Of a stretch of DNA of 64,000 nucleotides, positions 8,617 to 17,353 are shown in pieces. Position 1 is the first letter of the stretch. Each line of letters starts with the position of its first letter. The translations under genes were made by a program, and so were the position numbers. Source of the stretch: Actimicrobium sp047621665 (GTDB taxonomy: Bacteria > Pseudomonadota > Gammaproteobacteria > Burkholderiales > Burkholderiaceae_D); assembly GCA_047621665.1 (NCBI GenBank), contig JBLHMB010000008.1:31750-95749 (forward strand), read 5' to 3'. A model generated the notes under the pieces. It saw nothing but the letters and a program-made list of their open reading frames with translations, did no database searches and was not told the DNA's origin.

Positions 8617-8683
8617 TTTTTAAGTTGTCTTGGTTTTAAAATTGTCTTGGTTTTGAAGTTGTATTGTTTTTGAAGTTGTTCTG
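8617..8683. repeat. Four tandem ~17-bp repeats
   Basis: Four consecutive imperfect units with the pattern TTTTNAAGTTGTCTTGG lie head to tail at 8617-8633, 8634-8650, 8651-8666 and 8667-8683. The first two are most alike; the last two read GAAGTTGT. They start about 70 bases after the bepA-like stop codon. No open frame through them resembles a protein. Confidence 0.8.
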
Positions 8684-8691
8684 ACGGTGTT

Positions 8692-8744
8692 GCGCCGGGG
8701 GCGACGCAAGGAGCGCGTAGCGCGACTGGAGGCGCCCCCGGCGC
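8692..8744. repeat. GC-rich inverted repeat
   Basis: GCGCCGGGGGCG at 8692-8703 and CGCCCCCGGCGC at 8733-8744 are perfect 12-base inverted copies. The 29 bases between contain a smaller near-palindrome (CGCGTAGCGCG). It would form a very stable stem in RNA, but no T-run follows, so it is not a standard terminator. The remaining bases up to 8873 show nothing recognisable. Confidence 0.75.
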
Positions 8745-8873
8745 GGCATCGCCGGGATGAAGTTGTAGCAGTTCTTGAGGGGCACCTCAAGATCGGGCGG
8801 CTGGATGCAGTTTGCACCCTACGCGATGGCGCTTCGATTTTTCCAACCGTCGCACACCACATCGGCAGCAATC

Positions 8874-9032
8874 GGGGTCGGAGTTTTTTTTCGCGATGCT
8901 TTTCCGCGAAAATTACTCTGACCCTGATTGCGGATTCGGAGCACAACACGGCGCGACGGGTTGCTCGTCGTAATCCGTTCCCGGGGTCAGAGTAATTTTC
9001 GCGATACGGCCTGCGAAAAAAACTCTGACCCC
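8874..9032. repeat. Two inverted pairs of a GGGGTCAGAGT...TTTTCGCG repeat (REP-like)
   Basis: Four copies of one element occur as two head-to-head pairs: forward at 8874-8895 (GGGGTCGGAG then T-run then CGCG), reverse at 8905-8924 (CGCGAAAATTACTCTGACCC), forward at 8983-9003 (GGGGTCAGAGTAATTTTCGCG) and reverse at 9013-9032 (GCGAAAAAAACTCTGACCCC). Each pair is separated by about nine bases. This pair-of-palindromes layout is like REP/BIME elements. It ends 45 bases before the stop codon of the ABC permease gene, in the gap between convergent genes. Confidence 0.8.
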
Positions 9033-9077
9033 GTGAACTCGCGTTAGTAGTTTGCTGCCCCCGGATCGGCCTGCCGC

Positions 9078-9851
9078 CTACTTCGAACTGCTGCCCCGAT
9101 GCGCCCATCCCGTCGTACGTCGCTCGATCACCGCAAACAATTCATACATCGCCATCGCCATCGCGCCGATCACGACCAGCCCGGCAAACGCCAGCGGCAT
9201 TTTCATTGACGAACCGGCCGATACCAGCAGATAGCCGATACCTTCGTTCGAGGCATTCATTTCAGAGACGGTCGAGCCGACAAAAGCCAGCGTGATCGCA
9301 ACCTTCAACGAGGCAAAAAAAAACGGCATCGAGCGTGGCAAGCCGACCTTCAGCAGCACGTCAATGCGGCGCGCACCGAGTACGCGCAAGACGTCTTCCA
9401 TCTCCGGTTCCATCGTCGCCAGTCCGGTCGCAATATTGACCATGATCGGAAAAAACGCGATCAGGAAAGCCGTCAGGATGGCCGGTCCTGCACCGATGCC
9501 GAACCACACCACAAGGATCGGTACGAAGGCCGCCTTCGGCAACGCATTGAAAGCCGTCATCAGCGGGTACGCGGCGGAATACAAAAATGCTGAGGAGCCG
9601 ATGGCAAACCCGAGCAGTACGCCAACGACCACCGCGATACCGAAGCCGGCCATCGTCACCCAGTAGGTACGCCATGCATGGCCGGCGATCGGGCCGGCAT
9701 ACTCGATCATTGCGTCACCGATGGCGAGCGGACTCGGGAAAACGAATTCGGAAACCTTGAAGCCGCTGCAAACCGCTTGCCACAGCAGCACGATCAGCAA
9801 CAATAAAAGCCAGGGCGCGAAGCGTTCGGCGGTGTGACGCAGGGTTGTCAT
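9078..9851 (-). CDS. ABC transporter permease, SsuC/TauC type
   Basis: The 257-residue integral membrane protein has about six hydrophobic segments and the BPD_transp_1 coupling region near residues 140-180 (LATMEPEMEDVLRVLGARRI, matching the EAA loop with its conserved glycine). It belongs to the nitrate/sulfonate/taurine (and pyrimidine-precursor) importer permeases. It is the third gene of a binding protein-ATPase-permease operon read right to left; 32 bases separate it from the ATPase. Substrate cannot be told from sequence. Because the cognate binding protein is truncated, the importer may be non-functional. Confidence 0.87.
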   Translation of the reverse strand: MTTLRHTAERFAPWLLLLLIVLLWQAVCSGFKVSEFVFPSPLAIGDAMIEYAGPIAGHAWRTYWVTMAGFGIAVVVGVLLGFAIGSSAFLYSAAYPLMTAFNALPKAAFVPILVVWFGIGAGPAILTAFLIAFFPIMVNIATGLATMEPEMEDVLRVLGARRIDVLLKVGLPRSMPFFFASLKVAITLAFVGSTVSEMNASNEGIGYLLVSAGSSMKMPLAFAGLVVIGAMAMAMYELFAVIERRTTGWAHRGSSSK

Positions 9852-9883
9852 CTGGGTGTTCTTTCAGGGTGGAATCAGAGCGA

Positions 9884-10693
9884 TCAGCTGGTACGCACGC
9901 GCCCGATGTGCTCGCGCAATTCATGCACCAGCGCCGTGAACGGTTCGGTGTAGGTCAGTTCCAGTTCACGCGGTCGCGGCAGCGGATTTTCCTTGCGGGC
10001 GACAATGCGGCCCGGCCGTTTGCTCATCACGTAAATCGTGTCGGCGAGGAAGGCCGCTTCGCGCAAATCATGCGTGACCAGAATCACATTGAAGCGCCGC
10101 TCGGTCCACAGGTCGCGCAACACGCACCACAATTCTTCGCGGGTGAAGGCGTCGAGCGCACCGAATGGTTCGTCGAGCAAGAGCATCTTCGGTTCATGGA
10201 TCAGGGCGCGGCAGATCGATGCGCGTTGCTGCATGCCGCCCGAAAGCTGCCACGGAAATTTGTCGGCATAGCCGTCGAGGCCGACGGTCTTCAGCAAGGT
10301 CAGTGCGCGTTCGATGTTGATGGCTTTATCTCGCTTGAAATTGCTGCGGTACGGCTCGACGATTTCGAGTGGCAGCAGCACATTAGCCAGCGTCGTGCGC
10401 CACGGCAGCAAGGTCGGTGCCTGAAACGCCATGCCGACGATTTTCAGCGGACCGGTGACGTCCGCGCCATCAATGCGGATGCTGCCACGGGTTGGCTTTT
10501 TCAGGCCGGTGGCCAGCTTCATGAACGTCGATTTGCCGCAGCCCGAAGGCCCGACGATGGCGATGAATTCACCAGCCCGGGTTTGCAGCGATATGTCTTC
10601 GACGGCGAAGTCGGACGTGCCGTCATAGGCCAGGAAGACATTCTTGAAATCGACGAACGGCGCAACGATGGGTTGTACAAACGATGGAATCAT
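9884..10693 (-). CDS. ABC transporter ATP-binding protein, SsuB/TauB type
   Basis: The 269-residue ATPase has Walker A GPSGCGKSTFMK, Q-loop region (GMAFQAPTLLPW), signature LSGGMQQR, Walker B MLLLDEPFGALD and H-loop VTHDLREA, in that order. It is the cytoplasmic motor for the neighbouring permease. Its start overlaps the end of the binding-protein gene by four bases (ATGA), so translation is coupled. All catalytic motifs are intact even though the upstream gene is broken. Confidence 0.9.
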   Translation of the reverse strand: MIPSFVQPIVAPFVDFKNVFLAYDGTSDFAVEDISLQTRAGEFIAIVGPSGCGKSTFMKLATGLKKPTRGSIRIDGADVTGPLKIVGMAFQAPTLLPWRTTLANVLLPLEIVEPYRSNFKRDKAINIERALTLLKTVGLDGYADKFPWQLSGGMQQRASICRALIHEPKMLLLDEPFGALDAFTREELWCVLRDLWTERRFNVILVTHDLREAAFLADTIYVMSKRPGRIVARKENPLPRPRELELTYTEPFTALVHELREHIGRVRTS

Positions 10694-11430
10694 TTAGGAA
10701 ACACATTCAGTGCGGCCTTCGATGGCAGGAACGCGCCATTCCAGACCGCCGCTGCGTTGACGCGGGTTTTTGTGGCGTAGGTGTCCGAGACTTGCGACGC
10801 CATCAACGACAAGCGCGGTGCTGACACTTGTCCGAAGCCTTCGGCCTTCGCATTCGGGGTGGCGATGGCGCTGGCAATGGCCAGTTTCAGGCGACGGGCT
10901 TCGAGCTTTTCATCGACCAGACCATCACGTTCCTTGATCACTCTGGCAGCGCCGTCGGGGGCAGCCATCACGTCCTTAGCGGCTTTGGCGAAAGCGCGCA
11001 GAAAGCCTTTGATGGCCTCGGGTTTTTGCTGGATCATCGCGTCGGAGGCGATGATCGCATTGCCGTACAACTTCACGCCATAGTCCGGATACCGCAGTAC
11101 GACCACGTCGTCATCCTTGATGCCGCGCGCATTGAGGTTCAGCAATGACGTGAAATAAAAGCCGGTGATGGCATCGACATCGCCGCGTACCAGCATGGTT
11201 TCGCGCAGGGCAGGGTCCATGCTGATCCAGTTGGCCTTGGCGTTGTCGAGACCGTTGGCCCTGGCAAAGACCGGATAGGCGCGACGGCCGGCATCGAATA
11301 CCGGTGCGCCGAGTTTTTTGCCGGCGAGATCAGCGGGTGTCTTGATGCCGGATTTTTTGAGCGCAAAAACGGCTGCCGGCGTGTCGTTGTAGACCATCAT
11401 CACGGCGACCGGTGGTGCGCGGCTCACCAA
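10690..11430 (-). pseudogene. N-terminally truncated NMT1/SsuA-like ABC substrate-binding protein
   Basis: The remaining frame encodes 246 residues that match the later part of an NMT1/SsuA-like periplasmic binding protein (VAVMMVYNDTPAAVFALKKS, GIKTPADLAGKKLGAPVFDA, AFAKAAKDVMAAPDG). Full-length members are about 320-340 residues with a signal peptide. Here the signal peptide and roughly the first 80-100 residues are missing: the frame is closed by a TGA nine bases upstream of the only possible start (TTG at 11430), and no other frame upstream restores the missing part. Without export the protein could not serve the importer. A deletion whose junction lies near 11430, next to the polA promoter, is the simplest explanation. 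Confidence 0.72.
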
Positions 11431-11605
11431 AGAGCGTCACGTTGTTGGCGCGATGCCCCTTCCTGACGGGTGATAACCGGTATGCAATCTGTGTACCGCA
11501 ACATCTGTGCCATCGTGTTAAGCCGGGCGGCAAGTCTGCGATAATCAGGGCCACTACGGCGTTGCCTGACAGCGTCCACACCCACCAATTTCCGGTCCGC
11601 TCCCC

Positions 11606-14350
11606 ATGAAAAATACCCTGTTGTTAGTCGATGGTTCCAGTTACCTGTACCGCGCTTTCCATGCGCTGCCCGATCTGCGCAACAAGGAAGGTGCGCCCAC
11701 CGGTGCGCTGTACGGCATCATCAACATGCTGCGTCGCTTGCGCAGCGATTTTCCGGCCGCCTATATCGCCTGTGTTTTCGATGCCAAGGGCAAGACCTTC
11801 CGTGATGACCTGTATGCCGAGTACAAGGCGCAGCGCGCCTCGATGCCGGAAGACCTGGCCCGTCAGGTCGAGCCGATCCACGAAGCGGTACGGGCGATGG
11901 GCTGGCCGCTGATCATGGTTGACGGCGTCGAAGCCGATGACGTGATCGGCACGCTGGCGGTTGAGGCAGTCAAGCACGGTATGAAGGCCGTGATCTCGAC
12001 CGGCGACAAGGATCTGGCGCAACTGGTCAACGACGACGTCATGCTGATTAACACGATGAGTAACGAGCGCCTTGATCGCGACGGCGTGCTGGCCAAGTTT
12101 GGCGTGCCACCGGAGCGCATCGTCGATTACCTGACCCTGATCGGCGATACCGTCGACAACGTGCCGGGTGTGTCCAAAGTCGGCCCGAAGACGGCCGTCA
12201 AATGGCTCACGCAATACGGCACACTCGACGGCATCGTCGAAAACGCGGCCAGCATCGGTGGCGCGGTTGGTGAAAATTTGCGTAACGCGCTGGACTGGCT
12301 GCCGCAAGCCAAAGTGCTGATCACCGTGAAGACCGATTGCGACCTCGATGGCCACATGGTGTCGATCCCGGAATCGCTGCTTGCGCAGGAGCAGGACCCG
12401 GCGAAGATGATTGATCTGTATGCGCGCTTCGGCTTCAAGACCTGGTTGCGCGAGGCTACGGCGGCCAGTGCGGAGGAGGTCGCTGCGACTGCGGCACCGG
12501 CCGATGCACAAACCGGTTTGTTTGACGCGCCTGCTGCCCCGGCAGAACAGCGTTATGAAACCATCCTGACCGAAGCCGATCTGGATCGCTGGATGGTCAC
12601 AATCGATGCCGCCGCACTGACCTCGCTCGATACCGAAACCACGTCGCTGGTGCCGCTGCAGGCGCAACTGGTTGGCATCTCGCTGTGTTGCGAGCCGGGT
12701 GTGGCGGCGTATATTCCAGTCGCACATCGCTATCCGGATGCGCCGGCACAGTTGTCACGTGAATTCGTACTCGGCAAAATGCAGGCCTGGCTGGAAGACC
12801 CGAGCAAGCCCAAGGTCGGCCAGAACCTGAAATACGACAGCCATATTTTTGCCAACCACGGCATCGTGTTGCGCGGTATTGCGCATGACACGATGCTGCA
12901 ATCGTATGTCTTCGAATCCCACCGCAGCCATGACATGGACAGCCTCGCGCTGCGCCATCTGGGTCGCACCACGATCACGTTTCAGGAAATCTGCGGCAAG
13001 GGCGCGTCGCAAATCTGTTTCGATCAGGTCGGGATTACCCGCGCCACCGAATACGCTGCCGAAGACGCCGACATCACGCTGCAACTGCATCAGGCGATGT
13101 TGCCGCAAGTCGCGGAGGACGCGTCGCTGCTGTTCGTCTATGAAAAAATTGAAGTGCCGACTGCCGTCGTGCTGCAAAAAATCGAGCGCAACGGCGTGCT
13201 GATCGATACCGGCATTTTGCAAATCCAGTCGCACGAACTGGGCAAGCGCATGCTGGAGATCGAGACCTCGGCTTACGAGCTGGCCGGCCAGCCGTTCAAC
13301 CTGAATTCGCCAAAACAGATCGGTGAAATTTTCTTTGAAAAATTGCAGCTGCCGGTGGTCAAGAAAACTCCATCCGGCGCGCCCTCGACCGATGAAGAAG
13401 TGCTGGCCAAACTGGCCGAAGATTACCCGCTGCCGAAAGTCTTGCTCGAATACCGCAGCCTGGCAAAACTGAAATCGACCTACACCGACAAGCTGCCGAA
13501 AATGATCGATCCGACCACCGGTCGGGTCCATACCAACTATGCGCAGACGGTGGCGGTGACCGGCCGGCTGGCCTCGAACGAACCGAACCTGCAGAACATC
13601 CCGATCCGTACCGCCGAAGGCCGGCGCATCCGCGAAGCCTTTGTCGCACCGGCCGGCAGCGTGATTGTCTCGGCCGATTATTCGCAGATCGAATTGCGCA
13701 TCATGGCGCACCTGTCGGGCGATACCAACATGTTGCGCGCCTTTGCCGACGGCATCGATATCCATCGCGCCACTGCCGCCGAAATTTTTTCGACCAGTGC
13801 CGCCGATGTGACGACCGAACAGCGCCGTTATGCCAAGGTCATCAACTTCGGTTTGATCTACGGCATGAGCGCATTCGGACTGGCCGGCAATCTCGGTATT
13901 GAGCGCGCTGCGGCGCAGAGCTATATCGACAAATATTTCGCACGGTTTTCCGGGGTCAAGCAATTCATGGATGAGACGCGCCTGAAAGCCAAGGCGCATG
14001 GCTATGTTGAAACCGTGTTCGGGCGTCGTTTGTGGCTGCCTGAAATCAATTCGCCGAATGGTCCGCGCCGGCAAGGTGCCGAGCGCGCCGCGATCAATGC
14101 ACCGATGCAAGGTACGGCGGCCGATTTGATCAAGCTGTCGATGGTGGCGGTGCAGAACTGGCTCGAGACCGATGGCTTGAAGTCGCTGATGGTGATGCAG
14201 GTGCACGATGAACTGGTGCTCGAAGTGCCGCAGGAGGAGCTGGAACTGGTACGGGTGAAGCTGCCGGCGCTGATGGCAGGTGTGGCTGACCTGAAGGTGC
14301 CGCTGACGGCAGAAGTCGGTATCGGCAAGAACTGGGATGAGGCGCACTAA
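11606..14350 (+). CDS. polA: DNA polymerase I
   Basis: The 914-residue product has all three PolA parts. The 5'-3' exonuclease covers about 1-290 (MKNTLLLVDGSSYLYRAFHA, VEADDVIGTLA, STGDKDLAQLV). The 3'-5' proofreading domain follows at about 320-500 with its acidic residues intact (LTSLDTETTSL, AAEDADITLQLH). The polymerase domain has motif A SADYSQIELRIMAHLSGD, motif B RRYAKVINFGLIYGMSAFG and motif C VMQVHDELVLEV. It replaces RNA primers and fills repair gaps. The ATG at 11606 is the natural start. Confidence 0.97.
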   Translation: MKNTLLLVDGSSYLYRAFHALPDLRNKEGAPTGALYGIINMLRRLRSDFPAAYIACVFDAKGKTFRDDLYAEYKAQRASMPEDLARQVEPIHEAVRAMGWPLIMVDGVEADDVIGTLAVEAVKHGMKAVISTGDKDLAQLVNDDVMLINTMSNERLDRDGVLAKFGVPPERIVDYLTLIGDTVDNVPGVSKVGPKTAVKWLTQYGTLDGIVENAASIGGAVGENLRNALDWLPQAKVLITVKTDCDLDGHMVSIPESLLAQEQDPAKMIDLYARFGFKTWLREATAASAEEVAATAAPADAQTGLFDAPAAPAEQRYETILTEADLDRWMVTIDAAALTSLDTETTSLVPLQAQLVGISLCCEPGVAAYIPVAHRYPDAPAQLSREFVLGKMQAWLEDPSKPKVGQNLKYDSHIFANHGIVLRGIAHDTMLQSYVFESHRSHDMDSLALRHLGRTTITFQEICGKGASQICFDQVGITRATEYAAEDADITLQLHQAMLPQVAEDASLLFVYEKIEVPTAVVLQKIERNGVLIDTGILQIQSHELGKRMLEIETSAYELAGQPFNLNSPKQIGEIFFEKLQLPVVKKTPSGAPSTDEEVLAKLAEDYPLPKVLLEYRSLAKLKSTYTDKLPKMIDPTTGRVHTNYAQTVAVTGRLASNEPNLQNIPIRTAEGRRIREAFVAPAGSVIVSADYSQIELRIMAHLSGDTNMLRAFADGIDIHRATAAEIFSTSAADVTTEQRRYAKVINFGLIYGMSAFGLAGNLGIERAAAQSYIDKYFARFSGVKQFMDETRLKAKAHGYVETVFGRRLWLPEINSPNGPRRQGAERAAINAPMQGTAADLIKLSMVAVQNWLETDGLKSLMVMQVHDELVLEVPQEELELVRVKLPALMAGVADLKVPLTAEVGIGKNWDEAH

Positions 14351-14438
14351 GGCGCACTGAAGCGCAATCGTGCCGGATTGACTATGATTGCTGCTGCAGT
14401 TTTCGTTGACCGTTTGACCACCTCGATTAAGGATAGCC

Positions 14439-15326
14439 ATGGATGATCACCAGAAACAGGACGCCGCTTCGCTGATCGGCGCCAGCGCCTTTCCTGACGG
14501 CTTCGACCGTCGCACTTTCATGAAGGTCTCGATTGGTACCGGCTTTGCGGCGGCTGTCATGCCGGTTGCGGCGCAGACCATGGTCATGACCGACACCGAC
14601 GGTCTGACCGCCGGCACCATCAACGTGACGGTCAATGGTCAGGACGTGCCGGTCTATCGCGCACAACCGGCCGGCAAGAGCAACCTGCCCGTGATTCTCG
14701 TGATTTCCGAAATTTTTGGCGTACACGAACACATCGCTGATGTGGCGCGGCGCTTTGCCAAGCTCGGTTATCTGGCGCTGGCGCCGGACCTGTTTCTGCG
14801 TCAGGGCGATGCCAAAGCGGCGATCTCGATCCCGGAGCTGATCAAGAACGTTGTTGCGAAAGTCCCCGATGCGCAAGTGATGACCGACCTCGATGCGGTC
14901 GTCGCCTATGCCAAGGCCAACGGCGGTGATACCACGCGAATGGGTATCACCGGATTTTGCTGGGGCGGACGGATTACCTGGCTGTACGCGGCCCACAATC
15001 CGGCAATACGCGCTGGCGTATCGTGGTACGGCCAACTGCAGGGCAACAAGTCGGCGCTCAATCCGATGTCCGCAACAGAACTGGCACCGACGCTGACCGT
15101 GCCCGTGCTGGGCCTGTACGGCGGCAAGGACACCGGTATTTCGCAGGACAGCATCGCGACGATGAAACAAGCGCTGGCCAAAGGAAAGAGCCAATCCGAA
15201 TTTGTCGTGTTTCCGAACTCAGGTCATGCGTTTCATGCCGACTATCGGGCCAGTTATGTGGAGACCGATGCGAAGGAGGGCTGGAAAAAATGTCTGGCGT
15301 GGTTCGCCACGCACGGCGTTGCCTGA
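14439..15326 (+). CDS. Dienelactone hydrolase family protein with Tat-type signal
   Basis: The 295-residue alpha/beta hydrolase has the DLH triad: nucleophile Cys in GITGFCWGG, Asp in YGGKDTGIS and His in NSGHAFHADY. The N-terminal region carries a twin-arginine motif DRRTFMKVS at about 23-31 followed by a hydrophobic stretch ending VAAQ, so it is probably exported folded by the Tat system. Classic dienelactone hydrolases are cytoplasmic; exported relatives of this type are common in Proteobacteria but their substrates are not known. It lies 88 bases after polA and is followed by a strong bidirectional terminator. Call of the family is firm, substrate unknown. Confidence 0.88.
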   Translation: MDDHQKQDAASLIGASAFPDGFDRRTFMKVSIGTGFAAAVMPVAAQTMVMTDTDGLTAGTINVTVNGQDVPVYRAQPAGKSNLPVILVISEIFGVHEHIADVARRFAKLGYLALAPDLFLRQGDAKAAISIPELIKNVVAKVPDAQVMTDLDAVVAYAKANGGDTTRMGITGFCWGGRITWLYAAHNPAIRAGVSWYGQLQGNKSALNPMSATELAPTLTVPVLGLYGGKDTGISQDSIATMKQALAKGKSQSEFVVFPNSGHAFHADYRASYVETDAKEGWKKCLAWFATHGVA

Positions 15327-15347
15327 CCGATAAATGCAGGCGTAATG

Positions 15348-15389
15348 AAAAAAACCACCGCCCGGCAAGCGCCAAGCGGTGGTTTTTTT
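15348..15389. terminator. Bidirectional intrinsic terminator
   Basis: CCACCGC (15355-15361) pairs with GCGGTGG (15376-15382); the stem is flanked by seven A on the left and seven T on the right, so it can end transcripts from both the dienelactone hydrolase gene (plus) and the porin gene (minus). Confidence 0.9.
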
Positions 15390-15414
15390 GTGATGCAGAA
15401 CTTAGACGCGGTAT

Positions 15415-16266
15415 TTAAAAATGGTATTCAAGCCGGATCATCGGCGTGCTGGCCTTGGTGCCGGCAATCGATGCCGATCCACCGAACTTGTTCTTCCAGT
15501 ATTGATATTCGACACCCAGACGGAACGTGTTCTTGCCCATGCCGGACAGCGAACCGACGTCGAACATCACTTGCATGTCGATATTGGTTTCAGGTGACGT
15601 GCCGGCACCGACTTCATCTTTGCCCTTGGCGGCGATGAAATTGGCATAGCCCTCGAACGAGGTCGGTACGGCGCTGACCGGTAGCGGGATACCCCAGGCG
15701 GCGCTGAGCATCGGATGCAGCTTGTAGGTGTAGCGATCGTTGATGAAATACGGCTGATTACTTTCTTTGAGCATCAGCACGCTCAGGTTCAGGTAGCCGG
15801 GGACATCCATCATCAGCGTCGGACCGAGCACCAGCATGCGTTTTTTCGAACCGTAGCCAGCGTCGTTCTTGGAATTGACATCAAAGCCGCCGGTAATGCC
15901 AACGCCGCGTACCAGGCCGAAAGCGATCGGTGATCCGGTCAGCTTGCCGATGTCCAGCGTGTGGCGATACACCACGTAAATTTCCTGCGCACCGCTGGAG
16001 GTACTTGCTTTGGCCGGATCCTTGCTGTCCGATAGCAGCACGTCGACATTGAGGAAGTTGGTGCCGTATTTGTAGCCACTGGCATGGGTCAGCGAAAAAA
16101 TATTCTTGCTGATGTCTTTCTGGTTGTACGGCTCGGCGAACTGGCTGCCGTAGCGGTAACCCAGATAGGTGTCGCTCCAATCGGCGGCCTGGGCGGCACC
16201 ACCGGCAAGCAACAGCGTAGCGAGGGCAGCGGCAGAGACAAACGGGCTTTTCTTGAAACAGGACAT
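15415..16266 (-). CDS. Tsx-like outer-membrane nucleoside channel protein
   Basis: From the ATG at 16266, preceded by GGAG, the product is 283 residues with a clear signal peptide (MSCFKKSPFVSAAALATLLL, cleavage after AAQA). The mature part starts ADWSDTYLGYRYGSQFAEPY, resembling the N-terminus of the nucleoside-specific channel-forming Tsx family, continues as alternating beta strands, and ends in RLEYHF with the terminal phenylalanine needed for BAM-mediated insertion. It would form a small outer-membrane barrel. The nearby BmpA-type nucleoside importer and purine-degradation genes support a nucleoside or purine permeation role. An in-frame upstream ATG (16344) would bury the signal peptide and is rejected. 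Confidence 0.82.
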   Translation of the reverse strand: MSCFKKSPFVSAAALATLLLAGGAAQAADWSDTYLGYRYGSQFAEPYNQKDISKNIFSLTHASGYKYGTNFLNVDVLLSDSKDPAKASTSSGAQEIYVVYRHTLDIGKLTGSPIAFGLVRGVGITGGFDVNSKNDAGYGSKKRMLVLGPTLMMDVPGYLNLSVLMLKESNQPYFINDRYTYKLHPMLSAAWGIPLPVSAVPTSFEGYANFIAAKGKDEVGAGTSPETNIDMQVMFDVGSLSGMGKNTFRLGVEYQYWKNKFGGSASIAGTKASTPMIRLEYHF

Positions 16267-16555
16267 GACAACTCCATTTTGGTTTTTATCAGCGGGCGAC
16301 AGGCGTGTGGGTGAAGCCAGAAAGGCTGGCAGCGGAGCGATCATGCGGGAATCACGCTATTTCGTCAGTGAAATTTTCGAATAGTGGGTATAGGAATTGG
16401 CTGATGTCCACGAGAGCAATGGCGCTAGGCCTGCAGGCGGGCGGGTCGGGTGAGGGCGGCGGTAGTATTACCGGATTGTGGGGAACAAAAATACAACACT
16501 TGGGTAATGGAAATTGCCGCCGGATTGGGCGACGGCGAGGTCGGCGTCGCGCGGA

Positions 16556-17083
16556 TCAGTGCAGGAAGAGCTTGAGCAGAACCGTGAAGAGCAGCCCTAT
16601 CGTGGTGCCGGTCATCCATTTCAATAACGTGATGTCACCGTTCATGCTGGTGAGCCGGATGTCGATTTTGCGGGCATAGGTTGCCAACTTGTTGTCGCCG
16701 CGCAGCTCCATGTTGTCCATTTTGCTTTCGATGTGTATTTCCAGGTTCTCAATTTTGCTTTCGATACATTGTTCCAGGTTCTCAATTTTGCTTTCGATAC
16801 GTTGTTCCAGACTCTCAAGTTTACTGTCGATACGTTGTTCCAGACTCTCAAGTTTGCTGTCAACACGCTGTTCCAGATTATCAATCTGGCTTTTCACGCT
16901 TTGCGCCAGATTATCAACCTTGCCGGAAAGATGTTGATTCAGTGCGGCCAGATCATCGGGCGTTGCAATCGATTTCCCCAGCACGTCACCAAGCAACTGC
17001 GCCTGCAGCTCGGCTTGTGGAACCGGCAAACCAGCCAATGCCAGTTTCTTTGCGTAATCGAGGGTATCGAAGGGATGACTCAT
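16556..17083 (-). CDS. Coiled-coil protein with 11-residue repeats and C-terminal membrane anchor
   Basis: The protein is about 175 residues. After a globular-looking N-terminus (MSHPFDTLDYAKKLALAGLP) it has five near-exact 11-residue repeats at about 75-130 of the type (V/I)-(D/E)-S-K-(L/I)-E-(S/N)-L-E-Q-R, visible in DNA as 33-base repeats. An 11-residue spacing gives a hendecad coiled coil. The C-terminus (WMTGTTIGLLFTVLLKLFLH) is a single transmembrane helix. This layout matches DUF1640/CCDC90-like bacterial coiled-coil proteins, whose function is not settled. It is a single gene, upstream of and opposite to the nucleoside importer operon. The ATG at 17083 was taken; one at 17089 is two residues upstream. 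Confidence 0.72.
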   Translation of the reverse strand: MSHPFDTLDYAKKLALAGLPVPQAELQAQLLGDVLGKSIATPDDLAALNQHLSGKVDNLAQSVKSQIDNLEQRVDSKLESLEQRIDSKLESLEQRIESKIENLEQCIESKIENLEIHIESKMDNMELRGDNKLATYARKIDIRLTSMNGDITLLKWMTGTTIGLLFTVLLKLFLH

Positions 17084-17353
17084 GATCATTCAGGCTCATT
17101 GATTTGAGAATAGCAGAGGATTTTTCAGGACGATACCCGAGCTCGTCATTTTTGCGATCCCAAATGGCTGCGCCGTGACGCTCGTCATGACAAAACCAAA
17201 AAATAAGCAGGCCGCTGTGGTGTTTAAAAATCCCTGCCAATCATCAAATCTGCGGCTATATTGCATCCGCTATATCTCCCATCCCCGCAACCGTATATTG
17301 AAGCGGATAATCCGGCGTACTTTAACGAGAGAAAAAATCCGGGACTTACCACG

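Noticed and set aside
8620..9108. Open frames on both strands (about 102 and 162 codons) in the 8.6-9.1 kb gap
   Set aside because: They run through tandem and inverted repeats and encode Arg-rich sequence without a ribosome-binding site; the stretch is better explained as non-coding repeats.
11330..11581. An 83-codon minus-strand frame just upstream of the truncated binding protein, considered as its missing N-terminus with a frameshift
   Set aside because: Its C-terminal part is the same DNA in another frame and its N-terminal part does not resemble a signal peptide or the binding-protein N-terminal domain, so a single frameshift does not restore the gene.
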